A DNA stretch of 64,000 nt from JAFGRU01 sp016934985. Its GTDB lineage: Bacteria > Desulfobacterota > Desulfuromonadia > Desulfuromonadales > JAAYDE01. The DNA lies in the NCBI GenBank assembly GCA_963665045.2, contig CAXXJQ010000003.1:806001-870000 (forward strand), read 5' to 3'. Positions 33,494-41,880 of the stretch are shown here, piece after piece. Within the stretch, counting starts at the first letter, position 1. Each line of letters starts with the position of its first letter. The notes under the pieces were generated by a model. The model saw only the letters and a list, made by a program, of their open reading frames with translations. It was not told the origin of the DNA and made no database searches. Position numbers and translations under genes: made by a program.

Positions 33494-34960
33494 TTGACTG
33501 GCGAACAAAATCGTTACCAAAACCTGCCGGCGCGAATTCCCGATCTGGTGCTTCTACTTCGTGAGGGCCGCTGGTTGGTTCGTGAGATTTCACCCAAGTT
33601 GGGGAGGTTGCTGAATATTGCCCTGGAAGACCTGTCTCCGATCACTGTGGACGACATGTTTCCCCAAGCGGTGCCTTCACTAAGTGATCTTGCCCAGGAT
33701 ATTTTTGTTCAAGGGCGATCCTTTTCGAATCTCCGCATCCGCCTTGTCCCCGGCAGCCCGGGTGTTGAACTGACTGCTTTTGCCCAGCCCGAACCACACT
33801 TCGAAGATTCTCTCCAGTCCGGCGTTCAGTTCTTTTTTCAGGAACTCCGTTTTAAAGAAGCGGAGGTTCCCCATGTTTTTCAGGGAATGGTCGGCGTCAG
33901 TCCTGCGACCCTGGAGGTTTTCCGGAAGATTAAGCTTTATGGGCCATCCGATGCTTCGATTGTCATAACCGGAGAGACCGGAACCGGCAAAGAGTTGGTG
34001 GCTCGAGCTCTTCACAATGAAAGCCCACGTTCATCCAGGCCCTATGTTGCGGTAAATTGTTCCGCTATCTCCAAAGAATTGCTTGAATCGGAACTTTTTG
34101 GGCATGAAAAAGGTGCTTTTACCGGTGCTCTGCGTACTCATAAGGGACGTTTTGAGAGGGCTCAAGGGGGAAGCATATTCCTTGATGAGGTTGGTGACAT
34201 GCCTCTTTCGACCCAGGTAAAGCTTCTTCGTGTGTTGGAAAACCGGACCATTGAGAGAGTCGGATCTGAAAGAGAAACACCTATCGATGTGAGGGTGATC
34301 TGTGCAACCAATGTTTCTCTGGAAAAAGATGTTGCGGCCGGACGATTTCGCTCGGATCTCTATCATCGTCTGGCCATTCTCAGAATCCACCTGCCTTCGT
34401 TGCGTGAACGTATTGAGGATATTCCTTTTCTGACTTCCCATTTTCTGGGAGCTCTTAATAGCAAATATCGTAAAAACATCAAACGCCTGACCCCTGAGGC
34501 CACGAACCTCCTTCAGTCGTATCTGTGGCCGGGAAACATCCGGGAACTGAAAAATGTTCTGGAGAGAATTGTGGTTGAAACCGAGGGTGAGGTTGTCGGA
34601 GCTCGTGCTTTTCGGGATTGGGTTCGCGAACGTCAGCAATTGAGTCCTGAACGCTGGGAGGATTCGAGCCGGGGCAAGGCCGGCGCAGATACCATTATTC
34701 CTCCCATCCCGTTGACTTCCGGGCATCCTCTCCTTAATGCCCCTGAAGACCAGGTGGTGCAGTTAGAGGTCCTTCCCCCCCAATCCTCTTTCAGCAAATC
34801 GACATGTCCTTCCGAATTGGACGAAGAGACGTTTCGCCGGGCATATCGTGCAGCCGCCGGGAATATCTCCGAGATGGCGCGGCGCCTTGGCGTTCACCGT
34901 GCCACGGTTTATCGCTATCTGCGCAAGTTTGACCTCGGCCGCAAAGATCTTGACTGCTGA
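33494..34960 (+). CDS. Sigma-54-dependent transcriptional activator without receiver domain
   Basis: About 488 residues. The N-terminal 130 residues have no receiver-domain aspartate and could be a degenerate PAS-like or unknown sensor. The AAA+ domain (about 135-375) has Walker A GETGTGKE at 160, the sigma-54-contacting GAFTGA at about 207, Walker B IFLDEVGDM, and the R-finger region. A linker rich in Pro/Ser separates it from a Fis-type helix-turn-helix (about 445-485, ISEMARRLGVHRATVYRYLR). TTG at 33494 follows AAAGGGG. The immediately downstream dyad, sigma-54-like promoter and heat-shock genes suggest this activator controls them; that is inference. Confidence 0.9.
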   Translation: MTGEQNRYQNLPARIPDLVLLLREGRWLVREISPKLGRLLNIALEDLSPITVDDMFPQAVPSLSDLAQDIFVQGRSFSNLRIRLVPGSPGVELTAFAQPEPHFEDSLQSGVQFFFQELRFKEAEVPHVFQGMVGVSPATLEVFRKIKLYGPSDASIVITGETGTGKELVARALHNESPRSSRPYVAVNCSAISKELLESELFGHEKGAFTGALRTHKGRFERAQGGSIFLDEVGDMPLSTQVKLLRVLENRTIERVGSERETPIDVRVICATNVSLEKDVAAGRFRSDLYHRLAILRIHLPSLRERIEDIPFLTSHFLGALNSKYRKNIKRLTPEATNLLQSYLWPGNIRELKNVLERIVVETEGEVVGARAFRDWVRERQQLSPERWEDSSRGKAGADTIIPPIPLTSGHPLLNAPEDQVVQLEVLPPQSSFSKSTCPSELDEETFRRAYRAAAGNISEMARRLGVHRATVYRYLRKFDLGRKDLDC

Positions 34961-34991
34961 ATATTCGTTTATCCATTTTGGCACTGTTTGG

Positions 34992-35037
34992 TTGCGACGT
35001 TGCAAGTGTCGCAGTGCAACAGGATGCAACGTCGCAA
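34992..35037. promoter_or_regulatory. Inverted repeat, likely binding site of the adjacent activator
   Basis: TTGCGACGTTGCA (34992-35004) is exactly repeated as its complement TGCAACGTCGCAA (35025-35037). Between them lie further half-sites (TGTCGCA, TGCAAC). There is no T run, so it is not a terminator. It lies 69 bp upstream of the -24 element, where enhancer-like sites for sigma-54 activators occur. Confidence 0.65.
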
Positions 35038-35105
35038 GCATATGGGGTAAATATCATCAAAATCTGTAAATTATCGAAAATAAATAAGAAAAAAATTTTA
35101 TAAAA

Positions 35106-35122
35106 CTGGCATGCCATTTGGA
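35106..35122 (+). promoter_or_regulatory. Sigma-54-like promoter of the hsp20-clpB locus
   Basis: CTGGCATGCCATTTGGA has the -24 GG (35108-35109) and at the correct spacing TTGG instead of the consensus TTGC at -12. The start of transcription would be near 35133, 45 nt before the first gene. The -12 deviation lowers confidence. The context of dyad and adjacent activator raises it. Confidence 0.5.
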
Positions 35123-35177
35123 ATCTTAGAAAGGCAAATACGAATCGAACAGGAAATTTCTAAGAGGAGGTAAGACA

Positions 35178-35633
35178 ATGGTACGCTGGGATTTATTCAA
35201 AGAAATGGAAAATGTGAGCAGGGAAATGAATGATGTTTTGAGGGGACTTGAAAACGGACGCCAAAGCTGGGAAGGTTTATTCTATCCGGAATTTACCGGC
35301 AGAGGATTTCCTAAATTAAATGTCTACCAGGATGAGGACAATGTTTATGTTGAAGCCTTGCTGCCTGGGATCAAGCCGGAAGAGGTGGAAATGAATGTTC
35401 TCCGCAATACCCTGACCCTCTCCGGTGAGAGAAAGGTTGAAACTCCCGTCGAAGGCAAGCATGTTTATCATCGCAGGGAGCGGGGGGGCGGCAGGTTTTT
35501 AAGGACGGTTGAGCTGCCATACTCCATCGATTCTTCCAAGGCGGACGCGACCTATAAAGACGGCCTGCTGCGGGTCAAACTTCCGAAGGCGGAAGAGGCC
35601 AAACCGAAAAAGGTTCTGGTTAAGGCAGCCTGA
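35178..35633 (+). CDS. hsp20: Small heat-shock protein Hsp20
   Basis: 151 residues. A short N-terminal arm precedes the alpha-crystallin domain (about 45-140): PKLNVYQDEDNVYVEALLPGI, TLTLSGER and the hallmark GLLRVKLPKAE. The C-terminal tail is short and lacks a clear IXI/V anchor except VLV. It holds unfolding proteins in the cytoplasm for ClpB/DnaK. Ribosome site AGAGGAGG. First gene after the sigma-54-like promoter. Confidence 0.92.
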   Translation: MVRWDLFKEMENVSREMNDVLRGLENGRQSWEGLFYPEFTGRGFPKLNVYQDEDNVYVEALLPGIKPEEVEMNVLRNTLTLSGERKVETPVEGKHVYHRRERGGGRFLRTVELPYSIDSSKADATYKDGLLRVKLPKAEEAKPKKVLVKAA

Positions 35634-35675
35634 GATATTTTCCCTGACAAAAAATATTAATGGAGGACAAATACC

Positions 35676-36074
35676 ATGGAAAATAAAGAGATGACAGTTC
35701 AATCAGGCGGTAATATTGAGAAAGTGGAAAAAACCCGCAACGGCAAACATTATTTCGTCCCACCGGTCGATATCCTTGAGTACGATGACGGATTGACCCT
35801 GGTTGCCGATATGCCGGGTGCCGAAAAAGAAAGCATTTCCATCGGCATTGAGAATGATATACTGGTAATTGAAGGTCACGGGGGTGTTGCAGCAAGTGGT
35901 GAAAATATTCATCGGGAGTTTGAGCCTCGTGAATATCATCGGAGATTCCAGCTGAATGAGGGCATTGACAGGGAAAAAGCGAGTGCGGAATTTCATGATG
36001 GGGTGCTGACCCTCAAACTTCCCAAGGCAGAAGCAGCTAAACCAAAACAGATCAAAATCGAGACCAGGCACTGA
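35676..36074 (+). CDS. hsp20: Second Hsp20-family protein
   Basis: 132 residues with an alpha-crystallin domain (about 28-125): PPVDILEYDDGLTLVADMPG and GVLTLKLPKAEAAKPK. It differs from the upstream paralogue by a shorter N-terminal arm, so the pair may form hetero-oligomers. Its tail ends IKIETRH. It lies 42 bp downstream of the first Hsp20, and both are likely on one transcript. Confidence 0.9.
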   Translation: MENKEMTVQSGGNIEKVEKTRNGKHYFVPPVDILEYDDGLTLVADMPGAEKESISIGIENDILVIEGHGGVAASGENIHREFEPREYHRRFQLNEGIDREKASAEFHDGVLTLKLPKAEAAKPKQIKIETRH

Positions 36075-36096
36075 TGACCTGAATCAACGTGACATC

Positions 36097-36132
36097 CACA
36101 AAGCCCGGTGGGGAAATCCTCTCCGGGCTTTG
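36097..36132 (+). terminator. Hairpin between hsp20 and clpB (attenuator or mRNA stabiliser)
   Basis: ACAAAGCCCGG (36097-36107) pairs with CCGGGCTTTGT (36122-36132). The downstream sequence GTTAATAATAG is not a T run, so termination would be partial at most. Confidence 0.5.
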
Positions 36133-36160
36133 TGTTAATAATAGAGGAAGTAGATAGATT

Positions 36161-38788
36161 ATGAATCCCAATAAAATGACCGAAAAAACCCAGGAAGCCA
36201 TCCAGAATGCTCAGGACCGGGCTTTGAAACTCGGTCATGTGGAAGTGGATTCCGAGCATCTGCTGGCTGCTCTCCTGGGGCAGAAAGGCGGCTTGATCCC
36301 CCGTTTACTTGAAAAGATCGGTGTTTCGACCCAAGCGTTTGTCCGATCCCTGGAGAAGGAACTGACCAAACGTCCTTCCGTGTCGGGACCGGGGGTGGAA
36401 GCCGGCCGGATATATGTAACCCAGAGAATGAACAGACTGCTTTTGAAAGCTGAAGAGGAAGCCAACCATCTCAAGGATGAATTTATAAGTGTTGAGCATA
36501 TTCTCCTTGCTCTGTGTGGCGAAAAAGAGGGAACCGCAGTTGGCCGGCTTTTTAAAGAGTATGGCATTCAAAAGGACCGCATTCTGGAGGTCTTGACGCA
36601 GATTCGGGGTGCTCAGCGGGTTACCAGCCCCGATCCGGAGGGGACTTATGAAGCCCTTGAAAAGTATGGCCGGGATCTGGTGGAAGAAGTACAGAAGGGC
36701 AAACTGGACCCGGTCATCGGCCGTGACGATGAAATCCGGCGCATCATTCGGGTTCTTTCCCGCAAAACCAAAAACAACCCGGTGTTGATCGGTGAACCTG
36801 GCGTCGGTAAGACCGCTGTTGTGGAGGGCCTGGCTCATCGCATAGTGCGCGGTGATGTGCCGGAGGGATTAAAGGAGAAAACCGTTTTTGCTCTCGATGT
36901 GGGAGCCCTGATTGCCGGCGCCAAGTACCGGGGGGAATTTGAAGAACGGCTCAAGGCGGTATTGAACGAAATTAAGGGAAGCGATGGCCGTATTATCCTT
37001 TTCATTGATGAGCTTCACACCATTGTCGGCGCCGGCAAAGCTGAAGGTTCCATGGATGCGGGCAATATGCTGAAACCCATGCTGGCGCGCGGAGAACTGC
37101 ATTGCATCGGCGCCACGACCCTTGACGAGTATCGCCAGTACATAGAAAAAGACAAGGCCCTGGAGCGCCGTTTTCAGCCGCTTTTGGTGGAAGAACCGAC
37201 AGTGGAAGATACCGTCAGCATCCTGCGCGGTCTCAAGGAACGTTTTGAGGTTCATCACGGGGTCCGCATTCAGGACAATGCTCTGGTGGCGGCCGCTACT
37301 TTGAGCCATCGCTATATTACCGACCGTTTTCTTCCGGACAAGGCCATTGACCTGGTGGATGAGGCCTGCGCAATGATACGTACGGAGATCGACTCTTTAC
37401 CCACCGAACTTGATGCGGTGACCCGAAAAGTCATGCAGTTGGAAATCGAAGAGGCGGCTCTGAAAAAGGAAAAAGATCCTGCCAGCCAAGACCGTCTCCA
37501 GCATCTGCGAAAGGAGTTGGCGGAGTACAAGCACGAGGCGGATCGCTTGTCCGCCCAGTGGACTTCCGAAAAGGAAGGCATTGGCCGAGTACAGAAGATT
37601 CGTGAGGAAATTGAGAAAGTTAATCAGGAAATCGCCGTGGCTGAGCGGGAATATGATCTGAACCGTGCTGCCGAGCTCAAACACGGGCGCCTGCCTCAGT
37701 TGGAAAAGGATCTTCACGAAAGGGAAGATCAAATCAGCAGTGCGCATGAAGGCAACCGTCTGCTTCGGGAGGAGGTTGCGGAAGAAGAGATCGCCGATAT
37801 CGTTTCGCGCTGGACAGGTATTCCCGTTATCCGTCTGGTGGAAGGCGAGCGGGAAAAGCTACTCAAGCTTGATCAGGTGCTGCACCAGCGCGTTATCGGG
37901 CAGGACGAGGCCGTGCAACTCGTGGCGGATGCCATCATTCGTGCCCGTGCCGGAATCAAGGACCCCCGCCGGCCCATCGGCTCGTTCATTTTCCTCGGTC
38001 CGACCGGGGTCGGCAAAACCGAGCTGGCCAAAAGTTTAGCAGAGACTTTGTTCGACAGCGAAGACCACATGGTGCGCATCGATATGTCGGAATACATGGA
38101 AAAGCATACGGTCAGCCGCTTACTCGGTGCTCCTCCGGGATATATCGGTTATGAGGAAGGCGGGCAGTTGACCGAAGCGGTCCGGCGCAAACCCTATTCC
38201 GTTATCCTCTTTGATGAGGTCGAAAAGGCCCATAACGATGTTTTTAACGTGCTTTTGCAGATACTTGACGATGGACGTGTAACCGATGCCCAAGGTCGAA
38301 CCATAGACTTCAAAAATACCGTCATCATCATGACTTCCAATGTCGGTTCTCAATACCTTCTGGATGGCGTGAGCGACGATGGAACCATTCGCGAGGACTC
38401 CCGCAAGGCAGTTATGGGGGAGTTACGGCGCAATTTCCGGCCTGAGTTTCTCAACCGGGTGGATGACATTGTCATGTTCAAACCTCTTTCCATGGCGGAG
38501 ATCAAGGATATTATCGTTCTTCAGGTCCATGACCTTCAAAAACGCCTTGATTCGCGGCGTTTACAGTTAAATCTTTCGGATTCAGCTGTGGAATTCATTG
38601 CCCGTACGGCATACGAGCCGGTATATGGCGCACGCCCTTTGAAGCGTTTTATTCAGCATGAGCTGGAAACCCGCATCGGCCGCGCTTTGATTAGCGGAGA
38701 TATCTTTGATGGTGAGATTATCACTGTCAGCGAGGAAGAAGGACAACTGGTTATTAACCACAGGCTCGAGGAAAAAAATGCGGATTGA
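36161..38788 (+). CDS. clpB: ClpB disaggregase
   Basis: 875 residues, the normal length. The N-terminal Clp repeat domain (about 1-150) is followed by AAA-1 with Walker A GEPGVGKT (211-218), a coiled-coil M domain (about 405-530, typical of ClpB and absent in ClpA), AAA-2 with Walker A GPTGVGKT (613-620) and a C-terminal small domain. It extracts proteins from aggregates with DnaK. Preceded by AGAGGAAG; the gene lies 86 bp after the second Hsp20. Confidence 0.96.
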   Translation: MNPNKMTEKTQEAIQNAQDRALKLGHVEVDSEHLLAALLGQKGGLIPRLLEKIGVSTQAFVRSLEKELTKRPSVSGPGVEAGRIYVTQRMNRLLLKAEEEANHLKDEFISVEHILLALCGEKEGTAVGRLFKEYGIQKDRILEVLTQIRGAQRVTSPDPEGTYEALEKYGRDLVEEVQKGKLDPVIGRDDEIRRIIRVLSRKTKNNPVLIGEPGVGKTAVVEGLAHRIVRGDVPEGLKEKTVFALDVGALIAGAKYRGEFEERLKAVLNEIKGSDGRIILFIDELHTIVGAGKAEGSMDAGNMLKPMLARGELHCIGATTLDEYRQYIEKDKALERRFQPLLVEEPTVEDTVSILRGLKERFEVHHGVRIQDNALVAAATLSHRYITDRFLPDKAIDLVDEACAMIRTEIDSLPTELDAVTRKVMQLEIEEAALKKEKDPASQDRLQHLRKELAEYKHEADRLSAQWTSEKEGIGRVQKIREEIEKVNQEIAVAEREYDLNRAAELKHGRLPQLEKDLHEREDQISSAHEGNRLLREEVAEEEIADIVSRWTGIPVIRLVEGEREKLLKLDQVLHQRVIGQDEAVQLVADAIIRARAGIKDPRRPIGSFIFLGPTGVGKTELAKSLAETLFDSEDHMVRIDMSEYMEKHTVSRLLGAPPGYIGYEEGGQLTEAVRRKPYSVILFDEVEKAHNDVFNVLLQILDDGRVTDAQGRTIDFKNTVIIMTSNVGSQYLLDGVSDDGTIREDSRKAVMGELRRNFRPEFLNRVDDIVMFKPLSMAEIKDIIVLQVHDLQKRLDSRRLQLNLSDSAVEFIARTAYEPVYGARPLKRFIQHELETRIGRALISGDIFDGEIITVSEEEGQLVINHRLEEKNAD

Positions 38789-38858
38789 TCCGTGGATATC
38801 TTAAAATTAAACATTTCAAAAAATGTGCTTAAATAGTTAAAAAAATAAAGAAAACTCG

Positions 38859-38886
38859 TTGCTATTTTAGTTTTTTAGAGTATAAT
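38859..38886 (+). promoter_or_regulatory. Sigma-70 promoter of the thioredoxin-fold gene
   Basis: TTGCTA (38859-38864), a 16-bp spacer and a perfect TATAAT (38881-38886), 44 bp before the start codon. It separates this gene from the clpB transcript. Confidence 0.65.
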
Positions 38887-38930
38887 AATTACTGAAAAAG
38901 TAATAATTTTTTCTCTGGAAGGGAGGTGCT

Positions 38931-39206
38931 ATGCGCATAGACATCCTTTGCAAACCCGAAGGCGGAAAACGATGCGATCTGGTTATGGAAAATGTTCGGG
39001 AAGCGCTCAATCGCTCCGGTGTGGAAGCTGAGGTTCATCTTCATCGGGATACGAAAAAAATGATTGATAACAGGGTGTATGTTTCTCCTGCCTTGGTAAT
39101 TGATGACAGTGTTCGAGTGGCAGGCAGGATCCCGGCGGTCAAGGAGATTGAAGATTTTATTTCAGAACGGCCCCGTTTTCGGAGACGTCTGAAGCAAGTG
39201 GCGTAA
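38931..39206 (+). CDS. Small thioredoxin-fold protein
   Basis: 91 residues. The end half, VYVSPALVIDDSVRVAGRIPAVKEIEDFI, matches the cis-Pro to C-terminal part of MTH895-like small thioredoxins. In place of the active CxxC there is a Cys at 7 and another at 15 (ILCKPEGGKRCD, C-x7-C). A basic tail (RPRFRRRLKQ) follows. Cysteine redox or metal binding is possible; disulfide oxidoreductase activity is uncertain. Ribosome site GGGAGG. Confidence 0.65.
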   Translation: MRIDILCKPEGGKRCDLVMENVREALNRSGVEAEVHLHRDTKKMIDNRVYVSPALVIDDSVRVAGRIPAVKEIEDFISERPRFRRRLKQVA

Positions 39207-39244
39207 ACCGAAAACCTTTAAATAGAGTCCCTCGTGGATTTTTA

Positions 39245-39296
39245 ATAAAAAAGTTCAGTCTTTCCCTGTTTGGGAAGGAAGTGAACTTTTTTTCTT
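39245..39296 (+). terminator. Intrinsic terminator
   Basis: AAAAGTTCA pairs with TGAACTTTT, with an inner TTCCC/GGGAA stem, and is followed by a T-rich run. Confidence 0.75.
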
Positions 39297-39301
39297 TTTT
39301 G

Positions 39302-39324
39302 GGGCTGAAAATCTTTTTCAGCCC
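39302..39324. repeat. Perfect hairpin without T run
   Basis: GGGCTGAAAA (39302-39311) with TTTTCAGCCC (39315-39324). No T run on either strand. Function unknown. Confidence 0.45.
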
Positions 39325-39353
39325 GGGTTATTGATGTTGTTTTATCGTAAAAG

Positions 39354-39390
39354 CGCCGAGTGCATGGTTTGAGATGGCATGCACTCGGCG
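39354..39390 (-). terminator. Probable terminator of the pst-phoU operon
   Basis: A 13-bp perfect stem, CGCCGAGTGCATG (39354-39366) with CATGCACTCGGCG (39378-39390). On the minus strand it is followed by only a short CTTTTAC tract, so termination may be incomplete. Confidence 0.55.
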
Positions 39391-39432
39391 GTTGCAGCAA
39401 AAGGTTCCATAAATACTACTGGTTAGACAATT

Positions 39433-40119
39433 TCAGAGCTTTTTCAGGGGTGGTTTGGTCAAAAATTCGGTCTTATGACGAACGATATCGCCTTTGACCA
39501 GATAAATAACATCCTCGGCGATGTTGGTGGTGAGGTCGGCAATTCTCTCCAAATGTCGGGACGCTGAAAGGTAATTTGACAGAGCTGTAAAGGTATCCGG
39601 GGCCTTCAAGACCATCTCACCGACCTTGCCATATGAATTCTTGTGGATAAGATCGACCTCATCATCCAATGTTAATACCTCGTAAGCCAGATCGGTATTG
39701 AGCTTGATAAATGAATCAAAGCTTTTGTCCAGCATGGTCAGCACTTTTTTCCCTAATGAGGAGGGATCAAAAGGGGCCTGAACAGGGGAAACATTGGCTA
39801 AGGTGATGGCTCGCTCCGCAATGTTGACAGCCAGGTCGGCAATTCTCTCCAGATCGTTATTTATTTTTAAAATGGTAATAATAAATCTCAGGTCGCTTGC
39901 CACCGGTTGATACAGGGCAAGGACCTTGAGACACTCCTCTTCCATATCGACCTCCATCTGGTCTATTTCCTCATCTTTACGAAGAAGGCTCTGAGCCAGA
40001 TCCGCATCCAACCTGATAAGTGATTGAACCGACTTTGAGACGCATTCTTCGACCTCGGCGTAAAGGGTTAAAATGTCTTTCTTCAGCCTGTCGAGTTCAT
40101 GTCCTAACAGTATATCCAT
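39433..40119 (-). CDS. phoU: Phosphate transport regulator PhoU
   Basis: 228 residues made of two three-helix PhoU repeats, each with the (E/D)xxxD metal-binding pattern (DDEVDLIHKN and NNDLERIADLAVNIAERA; also RHLERIADLTTNIAED). PhoU links the Pst transporter to the PhoR kinase and dampens phosphate-starvation signalling. Last gene of the minus-strand pst operon, 33 bp after pstB. Confidence 0.95.
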   Translation of the reverse strand: MDILLGHELDRLKKDILTLYAEVEECVSKSVQSLIRLDADLAQSLLRKDEEIDQMEVDMEEECLKVLALYQPVASDLRFIITILKINNDLERIADLAVNIAERAITLANVSPVQAPFDPSSLGKKVLTMLDKSFDSFIKLNTDLAYEVLTLDDEVDLIHKNSYGKVGEMVLKAPDTFTALSNYLSASRHLERIADLTTNIAEDVIYLVKGDIVRHKTEFLTKPPLKKL

Positions 40120-40152
40120 GTGATGCCCCTCTGGTTGGGTACGGGTAAAAAA

Positions 40153-40914
40153 TTAACCGAATCGTCCGGTAATGTAGTCTTCGGTCTGTTTCAGTTTAGG
40201 TTTGGTGAAAATTGTTTTAGTCTCACTCACTTCTATCAGACGACCCATATAAAAGAAGGCGGTGTAGTCTGATACCCTCGCAGCTTGTTGCATGTTGTGA
40301 GTGACAATAATGATGGTCAACTCTTTTTTTAGAATGTGAATCAGTTCCTCGATCTTTTGTGTGGCGATGGGGTCAAGGGCGGAAGCAGGTTCGTCCATGA
40401 GCAGGATCTCAGGTTTTACGGCCAGGGCTCTGGCAATACAGAGGCGTTGTTGTTGACCTCCGGACAAACCGAGGGCACTGGTGTGAAGGCGGTCTTTGAC
40501 CTCGTCCCAGAGGGCGGCCTGTTTGATGCTTTCTTCCACCCTGGCATTGATGAAGGCCTTATCTTTATAGCCGTTGACCCTTAAGCCGTAAGCGACATTT
40601 TCAAAAATGGTTTTTGGAAATGGATTGGGTTTTTGAAACACCATTCCAATGCGGCCTCGCAGAGTGACGACATCAACGCTGTTCTGGTTGATATTTTTGC
40701 CTTCAAAATTGATTTCGCCCTCCATGCGGGTATTGGGAATCAGGTCGTTCATACGGTTAAAGCAGCGCAGAAAGGTGCTTTTTCCGCAACCGGAAGGGCC
40801 GATCAAAGCCGTAACCTTGTTTTTTGGAAACCCCAACGAAATATCAAAGAGGGCCTGTGATGGGCCATAAAAGAAGTCCAGTTTGTCGGAGCGTATTTTG
40901 ATCTCATTTGCCAT
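40153..40914 (-). CDS. pstB: Phosphate ABC transporter ATP-binding protein
   Basis: 253 residues. Walker A GPSGCGKST, Q-loop in MVFQKPNPFP, signature LSGGQQQR, Walker B LLMDEPASALD, H-loop VTHNMQQAARV. PstB energises phosphate import. The NPFPKTIFENVAYG segment is specific for PstB. It follows pstA with an 18-bp gap. Confidence 0.96.
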   Translation of the reverse strand: MANEIKIRSDKLDFFYGPSQALFDISLGFPKNKVTALIGPSGCGKSTFLRCFNRMNDLIPNTRMEGEINFEGKNINQNSVDVVTLRGRIGMVFQKPNPFPKTIFENVAYGLRVNGYKDKAFINARVEESIKQAALWDEVKDRLHTSALGLSGGQQQRLCIARALAVKPEILLMDEPASALDPIATQKIEELIHILKKELTIIIVTHNMQQAARVSDYTAFFYMGRLIEVSETKTIFTKPKLKQTEDYITGRFG

Positions 40915-40932
40915 GTTGAAAACCTCAATGAG

Positions 40933-41880
40933 TTACTTCTGCATTTTTTTCCTGAGCCGTGCACGATAAACGATGGCTATCAGGTTCAAACTAAGTACCA
41001 GTGTGATCAGGACCAGTGCCGTGCCGTATTGCAACGGCCGGGTTGCCTCGATCTCCGTACCGGCGGTGGCCAGGACGTAGATATGGTATGGGAGGGCCAT
41101 GATTTCATCAAAAATAGAAGAGGGCAGGGACGGGGTGAAAAATACAGCTGCCGTAAACATGATGGGCGCGGTCTCTCCTGCAGCTCTGCTGATTCCGAGA
41201 ATACCCCCTGTTAAAATCCCAGGGAGGGCGCTTGGCAGAACAACTTTGAGGATGGTTTGAAATTTGGTGGCGCCTAGACCAAGAGAGGCCTCCCGGTAGG
41301 TATCAGGAACTGACCTCAGGGCTTCTTCCGTGGTGCCGATGATGACCGGCAAAGACATGGCGCCCAGAGTCAGAGCACCGGCAAGGATACTGACACCGCA
41401 TTTGAAATAGGTGACAAAAAAAGCCAATCCGAAAAGCCCGAAGACCACCGATGGTACCCCTGCCAGATTATTGATGCTGATGCGGATAAGGCGCAGTATT
41501 TTTCCTGGTTTTGCGTATTCATTGAGATAGATGGCTGAAGCTATGCCGATGGGAAAGGCAACCGCCATTGCACCCACTGCAAGGTAAACGGTACCAACGA
41601 TACAGGGGAGTATCCCGCCCTTGGTCATGGCTTCACGTGGGGCCTCAGTCAAAAAAGGGATATTGATGGCCTCCAACCCGTTTATCACCATGAAATAGAT
41701 AATGATAGAAAGGGCCAGGGCATTAACAAGAGTTGCGCCTCTGAAGGTGGAAAAGAAAAACCACTCAATCAGCTTGCGCAATTTCAGCCTGGAGTCATGT
41801 TGGTTCTTGTCAGCGTTCAACACTATCTCGTTTCCATTTAAAGCCAGCTCTGATTGCGATTTTGGAGCATGTCTCCTCAT
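40933..41880 (-). CDS. pstA: Phosphate ABC transporter permease PstA
   Basis: 315 residues. Six membrane segments and the EAA coupling loop (TYREASLGLGATKFQT). An extended charged N-terminus of about 45 residues (MRRHAPKSQSELALNGNE) precedes the first membrane segment. It overlaps pstC by 4 bp. Confidence 0.93.
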   Translation of the reverse strand: MRRHAPKSQSELALNGNEIVLNADKNQHDSRLKLRKLIEWFFFSTFRGATLVNALALSIIIYFMVINGLEAINIPFLTEAPREAMTKGGILPCIVGTVYLAVGAMAVAFPIGIASAIYLNEYAKPGKILRLIRISINNLAGVPSVVFGLFGLAFFVTYFKCGVSILAGALTLGAMSLPVIIGTTEEALRSVPDTYREASLGLGATKFQTILKVVLPSALPGILTGGILGISRAAGETAPIMFTAAVFFTPSLPSSIFDEIMALPYHIYVLATAGTEIEATRPLQYGTALVLITLVLSLNLIAIVYRARLRKKMQK

